Source: a candidate division CSSED10-310 bacterium
GTDB taxonomy: Bacteria > CSSED10-310 > JAFGJC01
Length of the DNA stretch: 64,000 nt
Assembly: GCA_016927905.1 (NCBI GenBank)
Contig: JAFGLW010000030.1
Span: forward strand, 62,001-126,000
Reading direction: 5' to 3'
Part shown: positions 7,547 to 15,767 of the stretch, piece after piece
How positions within the stretch are numbered: position 1 is the first letter of the stretch
How the letters are laid out: each line of letters opens with the position of its first letter
The notes under the pieces: generated by a model
What the model was told of the DNA's origin: nothing
What the model saw: only the letters and a program-made list of their open reading frames with translations
Databases searched by the model: none
Program-made: the position numbers and the translations under genes

Positions 7547-9460
7547 GTGAAGACGATCGTTGTGGCGGATGATGATGTCCGTATCCGGGAGCTGCTCCAG
7601 TTTATCATTGAAGGAATGAGTTGCCGGGTTATTCTGTGCGAGGACGGACGGGAAGTGTTGAAGATCCTGAAGAACAATCCGGTCGATCTTCTGCTCATGG
7701 ACATCCTCATGCCTCATATGAATGGTTTTGAAGCCTACGGAAAAATCCGTGCCATGAACAAGTTTGCCATGTTGCCCATCGTACTGGTCACCGGTGTTTA
7801 CGATTATGCCAGGATCAAGGCTGAAATCGGGACGAAGGACCGGCATTACTCCATTTTGTTCAAACCGATATCCGTCAAGCGAGTTCAGAATCTGATCGAA
7901 CGACATATCGGTGAGGAGGGAAATGTCGAGTTCATTTTTCCCGGTTCGGTGAAAAATCATCCTTCATTCAAAATGCGGCTGACCGTGGACCCGGTGCCGT
8001 CCGAACTGATGGATCGGTATGACCGGCATCGTTTTTTCGTTCCCCGGAAAGGCGCTGTTGCGGCCGTTCGGCCCGGGCATATCCTGCATTTTGCCGTCAA
8101 CTTCGGAGGTAACTGGATTTATGAAATCGAAAGTGATGCGTTTCAGGCTGGCGTGACAGTCCAGGAGGGGTATATTACGGGATACCGGTCGAACAATGAA
8201 AACCACATGCGCGATGCGGGTTTTCTGGATAAGGTTCCCTTTCTGAGCAGGCAGCGGAACCGGAGCTGGAAAAGTTGCCAGCATTCATGGGTGACCGGAA
8301 AACAAGCTTCGACGTTTTCGAACTTTCTGTTTGATCTGCTGACCGCTTCGGATGGGCAGTATTGTCTGCGCGAGTTTGAAGCCGGCGGTGAAGATTGGAA
8401 ACCGGTCAAACCCCAGAGCCTGAACAAACTGCTTCTGCAGTTTGCTCTCGGCGAATTTCCTCCCGAAACCTGTCGGAAAATCATCTCGCCCGATGTCGAA
8501 AGCATCCATGTGGCGGATCATTACCGGCTGTTCAAGGCGGATTTTGAATGGCCGGATGAATACCTGGAAATCATGAAGGAAATACGGAAATATCCCGAAT
8601 TCAGAGAATGGAAGGAACATTCATCTATTGAAATCAACCGGGCATTCAATCTGTTGACCGCCCTGTATCATCTGGGTGGCATCGCAATTCACTGCAGGCA
8701 AAACATCAAACCGTTCAGGATGCCGGTTCCGGAAAAGAATCCAGCCAAAACGGATATTCCGGCTGAAACAAGACACACCGAGCGCAAAACCGATATTGCG
8801 GATTTGGTCAAGCGGAAATTCCAGGCTGGATATAAGGGATTATATTATGATTTTCTGGAAATTCCGCCGACCGTATCCGACAGCGCCCTGATCAAGAAGA
8901 TGAATGAGCTTGAATCGGAGTTGAAACTGTGGGAGGCGGACAGGGATCTGGATCCGGAGATGAAAAGGCAGGTTCTTGCCACGCATTGTTTTCTGAAAGA
9001 AGCCAAGAGCCTGTTCTCCGGCAGATCCGATCGGGCAGAATACGACGCCTTGCTGAAGCTGACGAATGCCGCAGACAGGGAGATCGCGGCGTCGGAACAG
9101 AACAAGAAAGGCAAAAAGCTGATTGGTGAGGGGAAAACCGTCATGGGGATCGCCCACCTGAAACTGGCTATTCTGATGAATCCCCAAAGCGAGCAGGATC
9201 AGGAACTGCTTCTGGGGACTTTGAGTCCCCTGTCCGCATACTCCGCCGTAACACTGAAACACGCCCTGGCCTGCCTGCGGATGTTCCCCGACAATATCAA
9301 TATCCATGTTGTACTCGGGCAATGTTATGAGAAAATAGGGATGCGTGATCAGGCGATCGCCGAATTTAAACGGATATTGGAACAGGAACCTTCCAATCTT
9401 GAAGCCCTTCAATTTCTGCTTCAATTTCCGGATCAGGAAAAGGAAATTTTCGGATTGTAA
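7547..9460 (+). CDS. receiver-domain protein with DnaJ-like and TPR regions
   Basis: A 637-residue cytoplasmic protein. Residues 1-118 are a complete receiver domain (D8-D10, phospho-acceptor D52, T82, K106 in FKPIS). Residues about 120-240 are of no family I recognise. About 250-380 looks like the DUF4388-type region that often follows receivers in gliding or polarity proteins (FLFDLLTASDGQYCLREFEA, ending INRAFNLLTALYHLGGI). About 415-510 resembles a divergent J-domain region (YYDFLEIPPTVSDSALIKKM) without the HPD motif. The C-terminus holds TPR-like helices (INIHVVLGQCYEKIGMRDQA). There is no DNA-binding or enzyme domain, so output is probably protein-protein contact. Start chosen at GTG 7547, right before KTIVVADDD with GGGGGA about 10 bases upstream; in-frame starts further upstream would add a non-conserved basic leader. 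Confidence 0.8.
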   Translation: MKTIVVADDDVRIRELLQFIIEGMSCRVILCEDGREVLKILKNNPVDLLLMDILMPHMNGFEAYGKIRAMNKFAMLPIVLVTGVYDYARIKAEIGTKDRHYSILFKPISVKRVQNLIERHIGEEGNVEFIFPGSVKNHPSFKMRLTVDPVPSELMDRYDRHRFFVPRKGAVAAVRPGHILHFAVNFGGNWIYEIESDAFQAGVTVQEGYITGYRSNNENHMRDAGFLDKVPFLSRQRNRSWKSCQHSWVTGKQASTFSNFLFDLLTASDGQYCLREFEAGGEDWKPVKPQSLNKLLLQFALGEFPPETCRKIISPDVESIHVADHYRLFKADFEWPDEYLEIMKEIRKYPEFREWKEHSSIEINRAFNLLTALYHLGGIAIHCRQNIKPFRMPVPEKNPAKTDIPAETRHTERKTDIADLVKRKFQAGYKGLYYDFLEIPPTVSDSALIKKMNELESELKLWEADRDLDPEMKRQVLATHCFLKEAKSLFSGRSDRAEYDALLKLTNAADREIAASEQNKKGKKLIGEGKTVMGIAHLKLAILMNPQSEQDQELLLGTLSPLSAYSAVTLKHALACLRMFPDNINIHVVLGQCYEKIGMRDQAIAEFKRILEQEPSNLEALQFLLQFPDQEKEIFGL

Positions 9461-9511
9461 GGTGGACTTATCACTGGATTCCATTCATGATATCCGGGCG
9501 GAGGATGGATT

Positions 9512-10228
9512 ATGAATATCGCGATCGGTTCGGATCACGGTGGAGTCGAACTCAAGAAGCGCATCCGCAATCATCTGGAAAAGAATGGACATGCCGTGAT
9601 TGATCTCGGATGCGACACCGGAGAACCGGTCGATTATCCTGATTTCGCGGTGGCAGTCGCCCGGCGTGTTCAATCCGGGAAATCGGACATGGGGATCATG
9701 GTGGATGGGGCGGGTATCGGCAGCACCATTGCCGCCAACAAGATTTCCGGCATCCGTGCGGCGTTGTGCAACGATCTGTATTGCGCTCGAAATGCCCGGG
9801 AACACAATGACGCCAATATGCTCGTCATGGGAGCGAATGTGGTGGGAACCGGCAAGGCCCTGCAGATCGTGGATGAGTTTCTGACCGCTGAATTCCAGGG
9901 TGGAAGGCACCAGCGCCGGATTGACAAGATCAATGACCTGGAAAACCCGGGCGGGTCGAATGAATTCCCGGGCTCCCCGGATCTGCGCCGGATCATCGGC
10001 GACGTTCTGACCGCACTGGCCCGCACTCCGGATCGACCCGGACCGGAAACCGCAGACAGATCCCCGGGAATTGAAATTCCCAGGGTGGTGACCGAGGAGA
10101 TCCTTCGAAAAATCCGCAAATCCGGGATGACCGAGATTTTCATTCCGGGTGGAGCGGTTGTCACTCCCCTGGCCCGGGATTACGCCAGAGATCACAAAAT
10201 ACGGCTGCGGACAGACCGGACAGAATGA
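9512..10228 (+). CDS. RpiB/LacAB-family protein with altered active site and C-terminal extension
   Basis: The first 150 residues are the RpiB fold (ribose-5-phosphate isomerase B family): SDHGG at 7-11, GIMVDGAGIGSTIAANK at 61-77, HNDANMLVMGAN, and the GGRHQRRIDKI tail. In RpiB the residue at position 65 is the catalytic cysteine (GxxxCGTGIG); here it is Asp. Family members with a comparable change and a C-terminal extension are, from memory, associated with bacterial-microcompartment loci. The extension here (about 155-238) ends VTEEILRKIRKSGMTEIFIP, GGAVVTPLARDYA. No shell protein lies in this window. GGAGGA precedes the ATG, and the stop overlaps the ATG of the Crp-like regulator. Sugar-phosphate isomerase activity therefore cannot be assumed. 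Confidence 0.8.
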   Translation: MNIAIGSDHGGVELKKRIRNHLEKNGHAVIDLGCDTGEPVDYPDFAVAVARRVQSGKSDMGIMVDGAGIGSTIAANKISGIRAALCNDLYCARNAREHNDANMLVMGANVVGTGKALQIVDEFLTAEFQGGRHQRRIDKINDLENPGGSNEFPGSPDLRRIIGDVLTALARTPDRPGPETADRSPGIEIPRVVTEEILRKIRKSGMTEIFIPGGAVVTPLARDYARDHKIRLRTDRTE

Positions 10229-10884
10229 CACCGAATGCCAATCCGATGCCGGTAACCTTTGGAACCCATCTTCAATTCGCCCGAGGTCAGAGAATTTTCA
10301 ATTTCGGGGATCCCGGAACCGAGATGTACGTCATCCTTTCCGGTCAGGTCAAAATTTTCATGCCCTCCGGGCAATTCGACCTGATCCTGACCAAGTTGAA
10401 CAAGGGTGATTTCTTCGGTGAAATGGCTTTGCTTGAGGATTTGCCCCGGACAGCCGGTGCGGAAGCACTGGAGGATTCCGAACTCATCGCCCTGAGCCAG
10501 AAGGATTTCAAATTCCTCATCCAGCAACACCCCGAAATCGCCATGAAAGTACTGGGCAAACTGTCTGCCAGGCTGAGGGATGCGGATCACCTGATCGAAC
10601 TGCTGCTTCTTGGCGACAGCACCAGCCGGGTGATTCATGTTCTGGTGAAAATGGCGTTGAAACAGTTCGGATCCAAGGAAAAACTGCCACGCGAATGGTT
10701 TCTGCCGGTATCCCGGCAGGATCTGGCCCGGGAATCGGGTGTTTCCGAAGCCGAGATTGACAGGGTGCTTGATGAGTTGGAGCGCTTGAAACTGACCACT
10801 CGAGGGAAAGACGGAATCATTATAAAACAGCACAAGAAAATGAAACACTATCTGGAATATCTTGAATTAAAAGGCAGGGAATAG
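10225..10884 (+). CDS. Crp/Fnr-family transcriptional regulator
   Basis: A 219-residue regulator: cyclic-nucleotide-binding beta-barrel at about 8-120, long dimer helix, and a winged helix-turn-helix at about 165-205 (VSRQDLARESGVSEAEIDRV). The phosphate-binding cassette (GDFFGEMALLEDLPRTAGAE) keeps the Gly-Glu pair and Arg-Thr-Ala that contact cyclic nucleotide in CRP. No N-terminal cysteine cluster is present, so it is not Fnr-like for oxygen. ATG 10225 overlaps the RpiB-like stop by four bases (ATGA), implying translational coupling. A class III nucleotide cyclase is encoded 48 kb away at 58879, which makes cAMP a plausible ligand; that link is inference. Confidence 0.9.
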   Translation: MTPNANPMPVTFGTHLQFARGQRIFNFGDPGTEMYVILSGQVKIFMPSGQFDLILTKLNKGDFFGEMALLEDLPRTAGAEALEDSELIALSQKDFKFLIQQHPEIAMKVLGKLSARLRDADHLIELLLLGDSTSRVIHVLVKMALKQFGSKEKLPREWFLPVSRQDLARESGVSEAEIDRVLDELERLKLTTRGKDGIIIKQHKKMKHYLEYLELKGRE

Positions 10885-10886
10885 AA

Positions 10887-12254
10887 TCACGACCGGTAAC
10901 CGCGTATCTTCAGCGGCAGGTTCAGGGAAGCAGCGAAACTGCGGCATTTTTCAATATCCACTCCGGGGTAATCCACACAGGACAGACGAACCGACCAGCC
11001 GGAGATGGCAATGCATGTCCGGATGAAATCATGAACCTGGTCCCATATCCTGTGCGGTTCGGGATGCAACGGACGGCAGATGGCGGCATATCCCCGGGGA
11101 TCCGGCGTACCCAGTGAAACTTCAACGATGTCAATCACCGAAGCAAGATTGTCGGCAAGTTCTTTCCGGTTCACCGCCGGTGAAATGAATCCGCTGGTGT
11201 TCAACCGGATCCGGCGGGTGTAGGGACGGATCCGGCGCGCAACCTCGAGAACGGTCTCGGGGCGCATCAGGGGTTCGCCGTAACCGCAGAATACAACTTC
11301 CTCCGCACCGGAGCTGGAGGCGACTGCCGAGACGATCTGGGCGGGTTCCGGTTCCCTGTCCAGAACCAGGTGATAGCCGAAATAAAATGGAGATCGGTTG
11401 CGTACACAGAACAGACAACGGTTCAAACATCGATTGGTGATGTTCAGATACAGGCTGTCCCGGATGCGGTAACCGATCGATCCGCGTTCGAATCCGGGTC
11501 CGATCTTGAACAGGCGGTAGCTGTTCGTCCGGTTGAGCCTGACCATATCCTCCATCCGGACAGATAGAATGGAAGCGGCTTTTTCATATACTTTCCCGAT
11601 GTATTTCGGTTCGTTCCGTTTTCCCCGGTGTGGTTCCGGCGTAAGATACGGACTGTCGGTCTCCAGAAGGATCCTGTCGACCGGCATCTGCCCGAAAACC
11701 TCCCGCAGATTGGACATGTTTTTGAAAGTCAGCATGCCGCCGAATGATAGAAAGTATCCCAGTTGAAGTATCCGTTCCGCCTCCCGAACAGTGCCGGTGA
11801 AGCAGTGAACAACTCCGGTGCATTCCGGACATCCGGATTCGGCCAGTATCTCTGCCAGCTGCGGATATGCATCCCGGCAATGTATCACCAGCGGTTTGCC
11901 TGTTTCCGCGGCGATTTGAATGTGCGCCTTGAAAACCTGGATCTGCCGATCCAGAGGGCAGGTCCTGTAAACCATGTCCAGTCCGGTTTCACCGATCGCC
12001 ACCGCCCGGTTCAAAAAATCGCGAATTCGGGCTGCGTTCCGGTCGGACCACAGATCCGCTTCATGAGGGTGCAGTCCGGCGGTTGCATGGCACATGGGAA
12101 CCGATTGAGCCAGTTCAACACATCGACCGCTGTCTTCCAGATTGGTTCCGACTGTCAGTACCGCAGTAACTCCCGAATCCCGGGCGTCAGCCAGCACCGC
12201 ATCGCGGTCTGCGGAAAAGACGGAATCTGTCAGGTGAGCATGGGTATCGATCAT
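10887..12254 (-). CDS. TatD-family metal hydrolase fused to a radical SAM domain
   Basis: A 455-residue two-domain protein. Residues 1-255 are TatD DNase: MIDTHAHL, GETGLDMV, VIHCRDA, VVHCFTG and LLETDSPYLTPEPHRGKRNE supply the usual metal ligands. Residues about 265-455 are a radical SAM domain with the CLNRCLFC motif (Cx3Cx2C) near 280-290, and a GGE-like GYGEPL. Separate TatD and TatD-linked radical SAM genes are known neighbours; here they are one polypeptide. The reaction of the radical SAM half is unknown. ATG 12254 is chosen because TatD proteins begin MIDTHAHL; no Shine-Dalgarno is next to it, and a strong hairpin lies 24 bases upstream. It converges with the Crp-like gene with only two bases between stops. 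Confidence 0.9.
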   Translation of the reverse strand: MIDTHAHLTDSVFSADRDAVLADARDSGVTAVLTVGTNLEDSGRCVELAQSVPMCHATAGLHPHEADLWSDRNAARIRDFLNRAVAIGETGLDMVYRTCPLDRQIQVFKAHIQIAAETGKPLVIHCRDAYPQLAEILAESGCPECTGVVHCFTGTVREAERILQLGYFLSFGGMLTFKNMSNLREVFGQMPVDRILLETDSPYLTPEPHRGKRNEPKYIGKVYEKAASILSVRMEDMVRLNRTNSYRLFKIGPGFERGSIGYRIRDSLYLNITNRCLNRCLFCVRNRSPFYFGYHLVLDREPEPAQIVSAVASSSGAEEVVFCGYGEPLMRPETVLEVARRIRPYTRRIRLNTSGFISPAVNRKELADNLASVIDIVEVSLGTPDPRGYAAICRPLHPEPHRIWDQVHDFIRTCIAISGWSVRLSCVDYPGVDIEKCRSFAASLNLPLKIRGYRS

Positions 12255-12277
12255 GAATGAGCAAATACGTATATACA

Positions 12278-12306
12278 GAAGGAGCAACACAGGAAGTTGC
12301 TCCTTC
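12278..12306. other. strong inverted repeat (11-bp perfect stem) between HU and TatD genes
   Basis: GAAGGAGCAAC and GTTGCTCCTTC are exact complements around a 7-base loop. On the minus strand it comes 33 bases after the HU stop codon. No T-run follows, only TGTATATAC, so it may be a weak terminator, an mRNA 3'-end stabiliser for HU, or a structure controlling the TatD-radical SAM gene: its 5' arm contains an SD-like GAAGGAG. Confidence 0.7.
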
Positions 12307-12338
12307 GCAAAAAATCGATTTGATCGGCCGTAATCGGC

Positions 12339-12611
12339 TTACGCGACGGCTTCTTTTAAGGATTTACCGGCTTTGAATTTTGGAACGGCAACAGCGGGAA
12401 TCCGAATCGCCTGGCCGGTTCGTGGATTGCGTCCTTTCCGGGCCGGTCTCTCCGCCACATAAAATGTGCCGAAACCAACGAATGTTACCTTTTCGCGGTT
12501 TGACAGAGCATCGGTAATCCCTTCGATTACAGCATTCAGAGCCTTTTCGGCTGCGGTTTTGGAAATTTTCGCTTCATCAGCAATCGTTGCAATCAATTCT
12601 TTCTTTGTCAC
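12339..12611 (-). CDS. hup: HU-family DNA-binding protein
   Basis: A 90-residue nucleoid protein of the HU/IHF family, complete from helix 1 (KKELIATIADEAKISKTAAE) through the beta-arm with the proline at its tip (GRNPRTGQAIRIPA) to the C-terminal FKAGKSLKEAV. It bends DNA as a dimer and helps replication, transcription and compaction. The GTG start at 12611 has AGGAGG 7 bases upstream. It has its own promoter at 12673-12700, and a hairpin follows the gene. Confidence 0.96.
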   Translation of the reverse strand: MTKKELIATIADEAKISKTAAEKALNAVIEGITDALSNREKVTFVGFGTFYVAERPARKGRNPRTGQAIRIPAVAVPKFKAGKSLKEAVA

Positions 12612-12672
12612 GGAATAACCTCCTCTGCAAAGATTTTGGGGTCAAAAGTAAATAATACTTGGCGTCGGTATC

Positions 12673-12700
12673 AATATAGACGATCAGAACTGCCTGTCAA
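12673..12700 (-). promoter_or_regulatory. sigma-70 promoter for the HU gene
   Basis: TTGACA (12695-12700) and TATATT (12673-12678) on the minus strand with a 16-base spacer; the HU start codon lies 62 bases downstream of the -10 box. Confidence 0.75.
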
Positions 12701-12712
12701 GAGATATTTGCG

Positions 12713-12737
12713 AAAAAACCCGAAAAATAAGGGTTCA
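12713..12737 (-). terminator. possible weak terminator after the PC4-like gene
   Basis: On the minus strand GAACCC pairs with GGGTTT around a 9-base AT-rich loop, with a short T-run in the 3' arm. It overlaps the PC4-like stop codon and precedes the HU -35 box. The stem is short. Confidence 0.35.
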
Positions 12738-12968
12738 GCCTCGTTTCCGCACTTCCCGATCAATTTTTTTCATCATATCAAAAAATGCATCCCAGTTTTC
12801 CGCGTGAAACCGGATCCCCTTTTTGGTGGGGCCTTTGTATTCCTCAGTGTCCATGTATTCACGCAGATCGATGTAGGTTTCCTTGCGGTACCGGGTCAGC
12901 GACGCCCGGATTTCCAGATCATCCTTCTTTCGTATCGTTCCAATCAGTACGATTCCGTTTTCAGCCAT
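12735..12968 (-). CDS. PC4/p15-family transcriptional coactivator-like protein
   Basis: A 77-residue protein with the PC4 core: NGIVLIGTIRKKDDLEIRAS, TYIDLREYMDTEEYKGPTKK, GIRFHAENWDAFFDMMKKID. This matches the order of the beta-sheet and C-terminal helix of eukaryotic PC4 and its bacterial homologues, which bind single-stranded DNA as dimers; the KKGIRF segment is the conserved ssDNA-binding region. The ATG at 12968 is preceded by AAGGAG at 9 bases. Its position next to HU suggests a chromatin or transcription role, which is inference. It is divergent from the polysaccharide locus starting at 13138. Confidence 0.88.
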   Translation of the reverse strand: MAENGIVLIGTIRKKDDLEIRASLTRYRKETYIDLREYMDTEEYKGPTKKGIRFHAENWDAFFDMMKKIDREVRKRG

Positions 12969-13069
12969 ATCAGAGATCTCCTTCCGCATATTTTTGAATC
13001 AACGCAAAATTCCGTGTGTGCCGCGGAGACAGGCAAACAGCCGCGGAGGGTAACACCGGTCCGGAAAGG

Positions 13070-13099
13070 TTGTCAAGAATTTATCGATTGAAATATAAT
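13070..13099 (+). promoter_or_regulatory. sigma-70 promoter for the first polysaccharide operon
   Basis: TTGTCA (13070-13075) and a perfect TATAAT (13094-13099) separated by 18 bases, 38 bases before the GT9 start codon at 13138. Confidence 0.7.
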
Positions 13100-13137
13100 T
13101 CATCCGACCGGTGCATTGTCGGCGGGATGGAGAATGG

Positions 13138-14253
13138 ATGGAGATCAAACTGGACTGCCGTTATTATATTGGAGATAAACCCTGCAAATATAAAAGATTA
13201 TGCCATAATTGCCCTTTTTATTCGACCGTCGGAACCCGGATCCTCATTATCAAACTCGGCGCTATTGGAGATGCGCTGAGAACCACACCGATTCTTCAGG
13301 CTCTCGCCAGGCAGTACCGTGTCCATTACATTACCTGGATAACCGACTCGGCTTCGTTCCCCGTTTTGAGCCGGGATCCCCGGATCGATCGATTGATCGA
13401 TATCGGATCTCCGGAGATTCTGACGGTTTTTCCCCAGGAATTCGATCTGTTGCTGTCTCTGGACAAAGCGCCGTCAGCGACCGCCGTGGCCATGCTGGTC
13501 AAGGCGCATACCCGCCGGGGATATGCCATGTCTCCCTGGGGTACGATGGACGTCTTCAACGATGCAGCGGAATATTCCCGGATGCTCGGTCTGGACGACG
13601 AATTGAAATTCAGACGCAACATCAAAACATATCAGGAAACAATCTATGAAATTGCCGAATTACCATTCCAACGCGATCCCTATGGATATCAGCTCGATCC
13701 TGCCGATCGGGACCGGGCTGAGGAGATCCTGCTGGGATCGAATTGCCGGGGAACGGGTCCCCGGGTCGGATTCAATACCGGTTGCGGTCCGGTTTTCGCC
13801 ACCAAGAAATGGCCGGATGAGCATTTCATCCGGTTGGGTGAAAGTTTGTATTCACAACTGGACTCCCAGATCTATCTGCTGGGAGGGGAATCCGAACGAA
13901 GTTCAAACCGGGCCATTGAAAGCGCTCTGGATGGTATCGCCGCCGATACCGGTGTCCATTCCATCAATGTGTTTGCCGGAATACTGGCCGGCCTGGATCT
14001 GGTCGTGACGGGGGATACCATGGCGCTGCACCTGGCTCTGGCCGTTAAAACTAAAGTCGTCGCCCTGTTCGGACCCACATGCCATCAGGAAATCGATCTA
14101 TACGGATTGGGTGAAAAACTGGTCGCGACAACGGAGTGCACTCCATGCTATAAATGCTCCTGCACCCGGGATGTCTCATGCATGTCCGAATTGACACCGG
14201 AACGGGTATCGAGAGTCATCAGCGGAATGCTCGGAGGTGATCCAACGGCTTGA
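13138..14253 (+). CDS. glycosyltransferase family 9 (heptosyltransferase-like) with cysteine clusters
   Basis: A 371-residue GT9 enzyme. The Rossmann core starts at RILIIKLGAIGDALRTTPIL (about residue 34), the classic heptosyltransferase opening, and continues with GFNTGCG, ATKKWPDEHF, YLLGGESE and the donor-binding VVTGDTMALHLALAVKTKVV. An N-terminal arm carries four cysteines (LDCRYYIGDKPCKYKRLCHNC) and the C-terminus another group (ECTPCYKCSC, then DVSCM); the second is common in heptosyltransferases, the first may bind a metal. Cytoplasmic. ATG 13138 has GGAG upstream; a GT start earlier lacks one. The next gene overlaps its stop through TTGA. First gene of the operon, it presumably adds heptose or a related sugar in lipopolysaccharide or the locus glycan. 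Confidence 0.87.
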   Translation: MEIKLDCRYYIGDKPCKYKRLCHNCPFYSTVGTRILIIKLGAIGDALRTTPILQALARQYRVHYITWITDSASFPVLSRDPRIDRLIDIGSPEILTVFPQEFDLLLSLDKAPSATAVAMLVKAHTRRGYAMSPWGTMDVFNDAAEYSRMLGLDDELKFRRNIKTYQETIYEIAELPFQRDPYGYQLDPADRDRAEEILLGSNCRGTGPRVGFNTGCGPVFATKKWPDEHFIRLGESLYSQLDSQIYLLGGESERSSNRAIESALDGIAADTGVHSINVFAGILAGLDLVVTGDTMALHLALAVKTKVVALFGPTCHQEIDLYGLGEKLVATTECTPCYKCSCTRDVSCMSELTPERVSRVISGMLGGDPTA

Positions 14254-15749
14254 CGCGTAAATATTTCACCCAGATTGTCATTGTCACGCAGGTGTTTCTG
14301 GATCTCGCAACGGTCATACTTTCCTTTATCATCGGATATTATATTTACCATCTCATGTATTACAAATGGCAGATTGGTGTGGGCGTGCAGCCCTTCAAGA
14401 TCTACCGGAACCTGGCCATCGGCTCGGGCGTCCTCTTCTTGATTATTTTTGAACGTTTCGGCCTGTACTCGAGAAAACTCGGCATGCTGAATATCGAGGA
14501 GATCAAACGCATATTCCAATCACTCATCATCGGATCCATGATACTGTTTTCCCTGTCATTCTTGCTCCGGCCCGCCATGATCGAAGCCCAGCCGCTGACC
14601 AGCATAACAGAGCAGCTCGATCCCGGTGATGATTTTAATCTGAAGGAACGGGGGGCGTTGTTGTATTCGCGGCTGATCATGATGTATTCGCTGATCGTAT
14701 TGATGGTTCTGATAAACCTGCAGCGAAGCGTCGTGAATACCGTTTTGCTGCGCAGACACATCGAAGGTCCGGGATTGAACCGGGTGCTGATATACGGCGC
14801 GGGTGAAGTGGGCAGGCAGCTTCAACGGCGTCTGTTCGAAAATCCCCGGATCGGCATGAAACCGATCGGATTCATCGATGATGATCTGGCCAAGGTCGGG
14901 ACTTCCATCGAGGGGATCCCGACTCAGAAATCCACCTCGCTGAAGGTTCTCGGAAGCGGGCTGGATCTTCCCGAACTGGTCAGTGCCTGGGATGCGCATG
15001 AAGTGATTATCGCTCTGCCCAATGCATCGACATCGCGCATTTATGAAATCATCAATACATGTATTCAAATAAAGGTCAAATTCAGTTTTGTGCCCAACCT
15101 CTTCGATATGCTCATTCAACAGGTCCACCTGGCTGAGATCGAAGGGATTCCGCTTCTGCGCATGAAAAGCCCCCGCATCAGCTACATCTACCTGACGGTC
15201 AAACGGGTTTTCGATATCGCATTCGCCCTTGCCTGCCTTATGCTCAGTCTGCCGGCATGGCCGTTTATCATCCTGGCGATCAAAATCGATTCCGAAGGCC
15301 CCGTTTTTTTCTCTCAGGAACGGATCGGACGGGACGGCAATCATTTTCAAATTTATAAATTCAGATCGATGCGCTGTGATGTCAACAGCTATGAAACCTC
15401 TCCCAAAGACAACCTGGACCGGCGGGTGACCCGTGTGGGAAGGTGGCTGCGAAAATTCAGTATCGACGAGATTCCGCAGTTCATAAATGTGCTCAAAGGT
15501 GACATGAGTATTGTGGGTCCACGCCCGGAGATGCCTTTCAAGGTGGAAAATTACACACCGCTCCAGAAACAACGTTTGAAAGTACGACCGGGAATCACGG
15601 GTATCTGGCAGATAAGCTCCGCCAGAGGTTCGGATATCCATGAAAACCTGGATTACGATTTTTACTATACGGAGAATCAGTCGTTTCTGCTGGATATTGT
15701 CATTATAATGAAAACAATTGCCGCTGCGATCCGGGGAAGGGGTTTATAG
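14250..15749 (+). CDS. WcaJ-like polyprenyl-phosphate sugar phosphotransferase (initiating transferase)
   Basis: A 499-residue membrane enzyme that transfers a sugar-1-phosphate from a nucleotide sugar to undecaprenyl phosphate, starting repeat-unit synthesis. Four N-terminal membrane helices (about 10-160). A CoA-binding-like NAD-fold domain at about 180-300 (LIYGAGEVGRQLQRRLFENP). A membrane re-entrant helix (VFDIAFALACLMLSLPAWPF) and the PHPT catalytic domain follow at about 315-499: FSQERIGRDGNHFQIYKFRS, FSIDEIPQFINVLKGDMSIV, GPRP, RPGITGIWQ. It starts with TTG at 14250, overlapping the GT9 stop, with GGAGGTGAT upstream. Sugar specificity (often glucose or galactose) cannot be read from sequence. 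A second, unrelated initiating enzyme is encoded at 25853. Confidence 0.93.
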   Translation: MTRKYFTQIVIVTQVFLDLATVILSFIIGYYIYHLMYYKWQIGVGVQPFKIYRNLAIGSGVLFLIIFERFGLYSRKLGMLNIEEIKRIFQSLIIGSMILFSLSFLLRPAMIEAQPLTSITEQLDPGDDFNLKERGALLYSRLIMMYSLIVLMVLINLQRSVVNTVLLRRHIEGPGLNRVLIYGAGEVGRQLQRRLFENPRIGMKPIGFIDDDLAKVGTSIEGIPTQKSTSLKVLGSGLDLPELVSAWDAHEVIIALPNASTSRIYEIINTCIQIKVKFSFVPNLFDMLIQQVHLAEIEGIPLLRMKSPRISYIYLTVKRVFDIAFALACLMLSLPAWPFIILAIKIDSEGPVFFSQERIGRDGNHFQIYKFRSMRCDVNSYETSPKDNLDRRVTRVGRWLRKFSIDEIPQFINVLKGDMSIVGPRPEMPFKVENYTPLQKQRLKVRPGITGIWQISSARGSDIHENLDYDFYYTENQSFLLDIVIIMKTIAAAIRGRGL

Positions 15750-15767
15750 GGATACAGGGAGACTGAT

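Noticed and set aside
10010..10110. Possible separate small gene for the RpiB C-terminal extension
   Set aside because: The frame is continuous with no stop or ribosome site between the parts, so it is one fused protein.
14556..15641. A 361-codon open frame on the minus strand
   Set aside because: It is a mirror of the WcaJ-like gene; residue composition is unnatural (rich in His, Gln, Arg) and it has no ribosome site.
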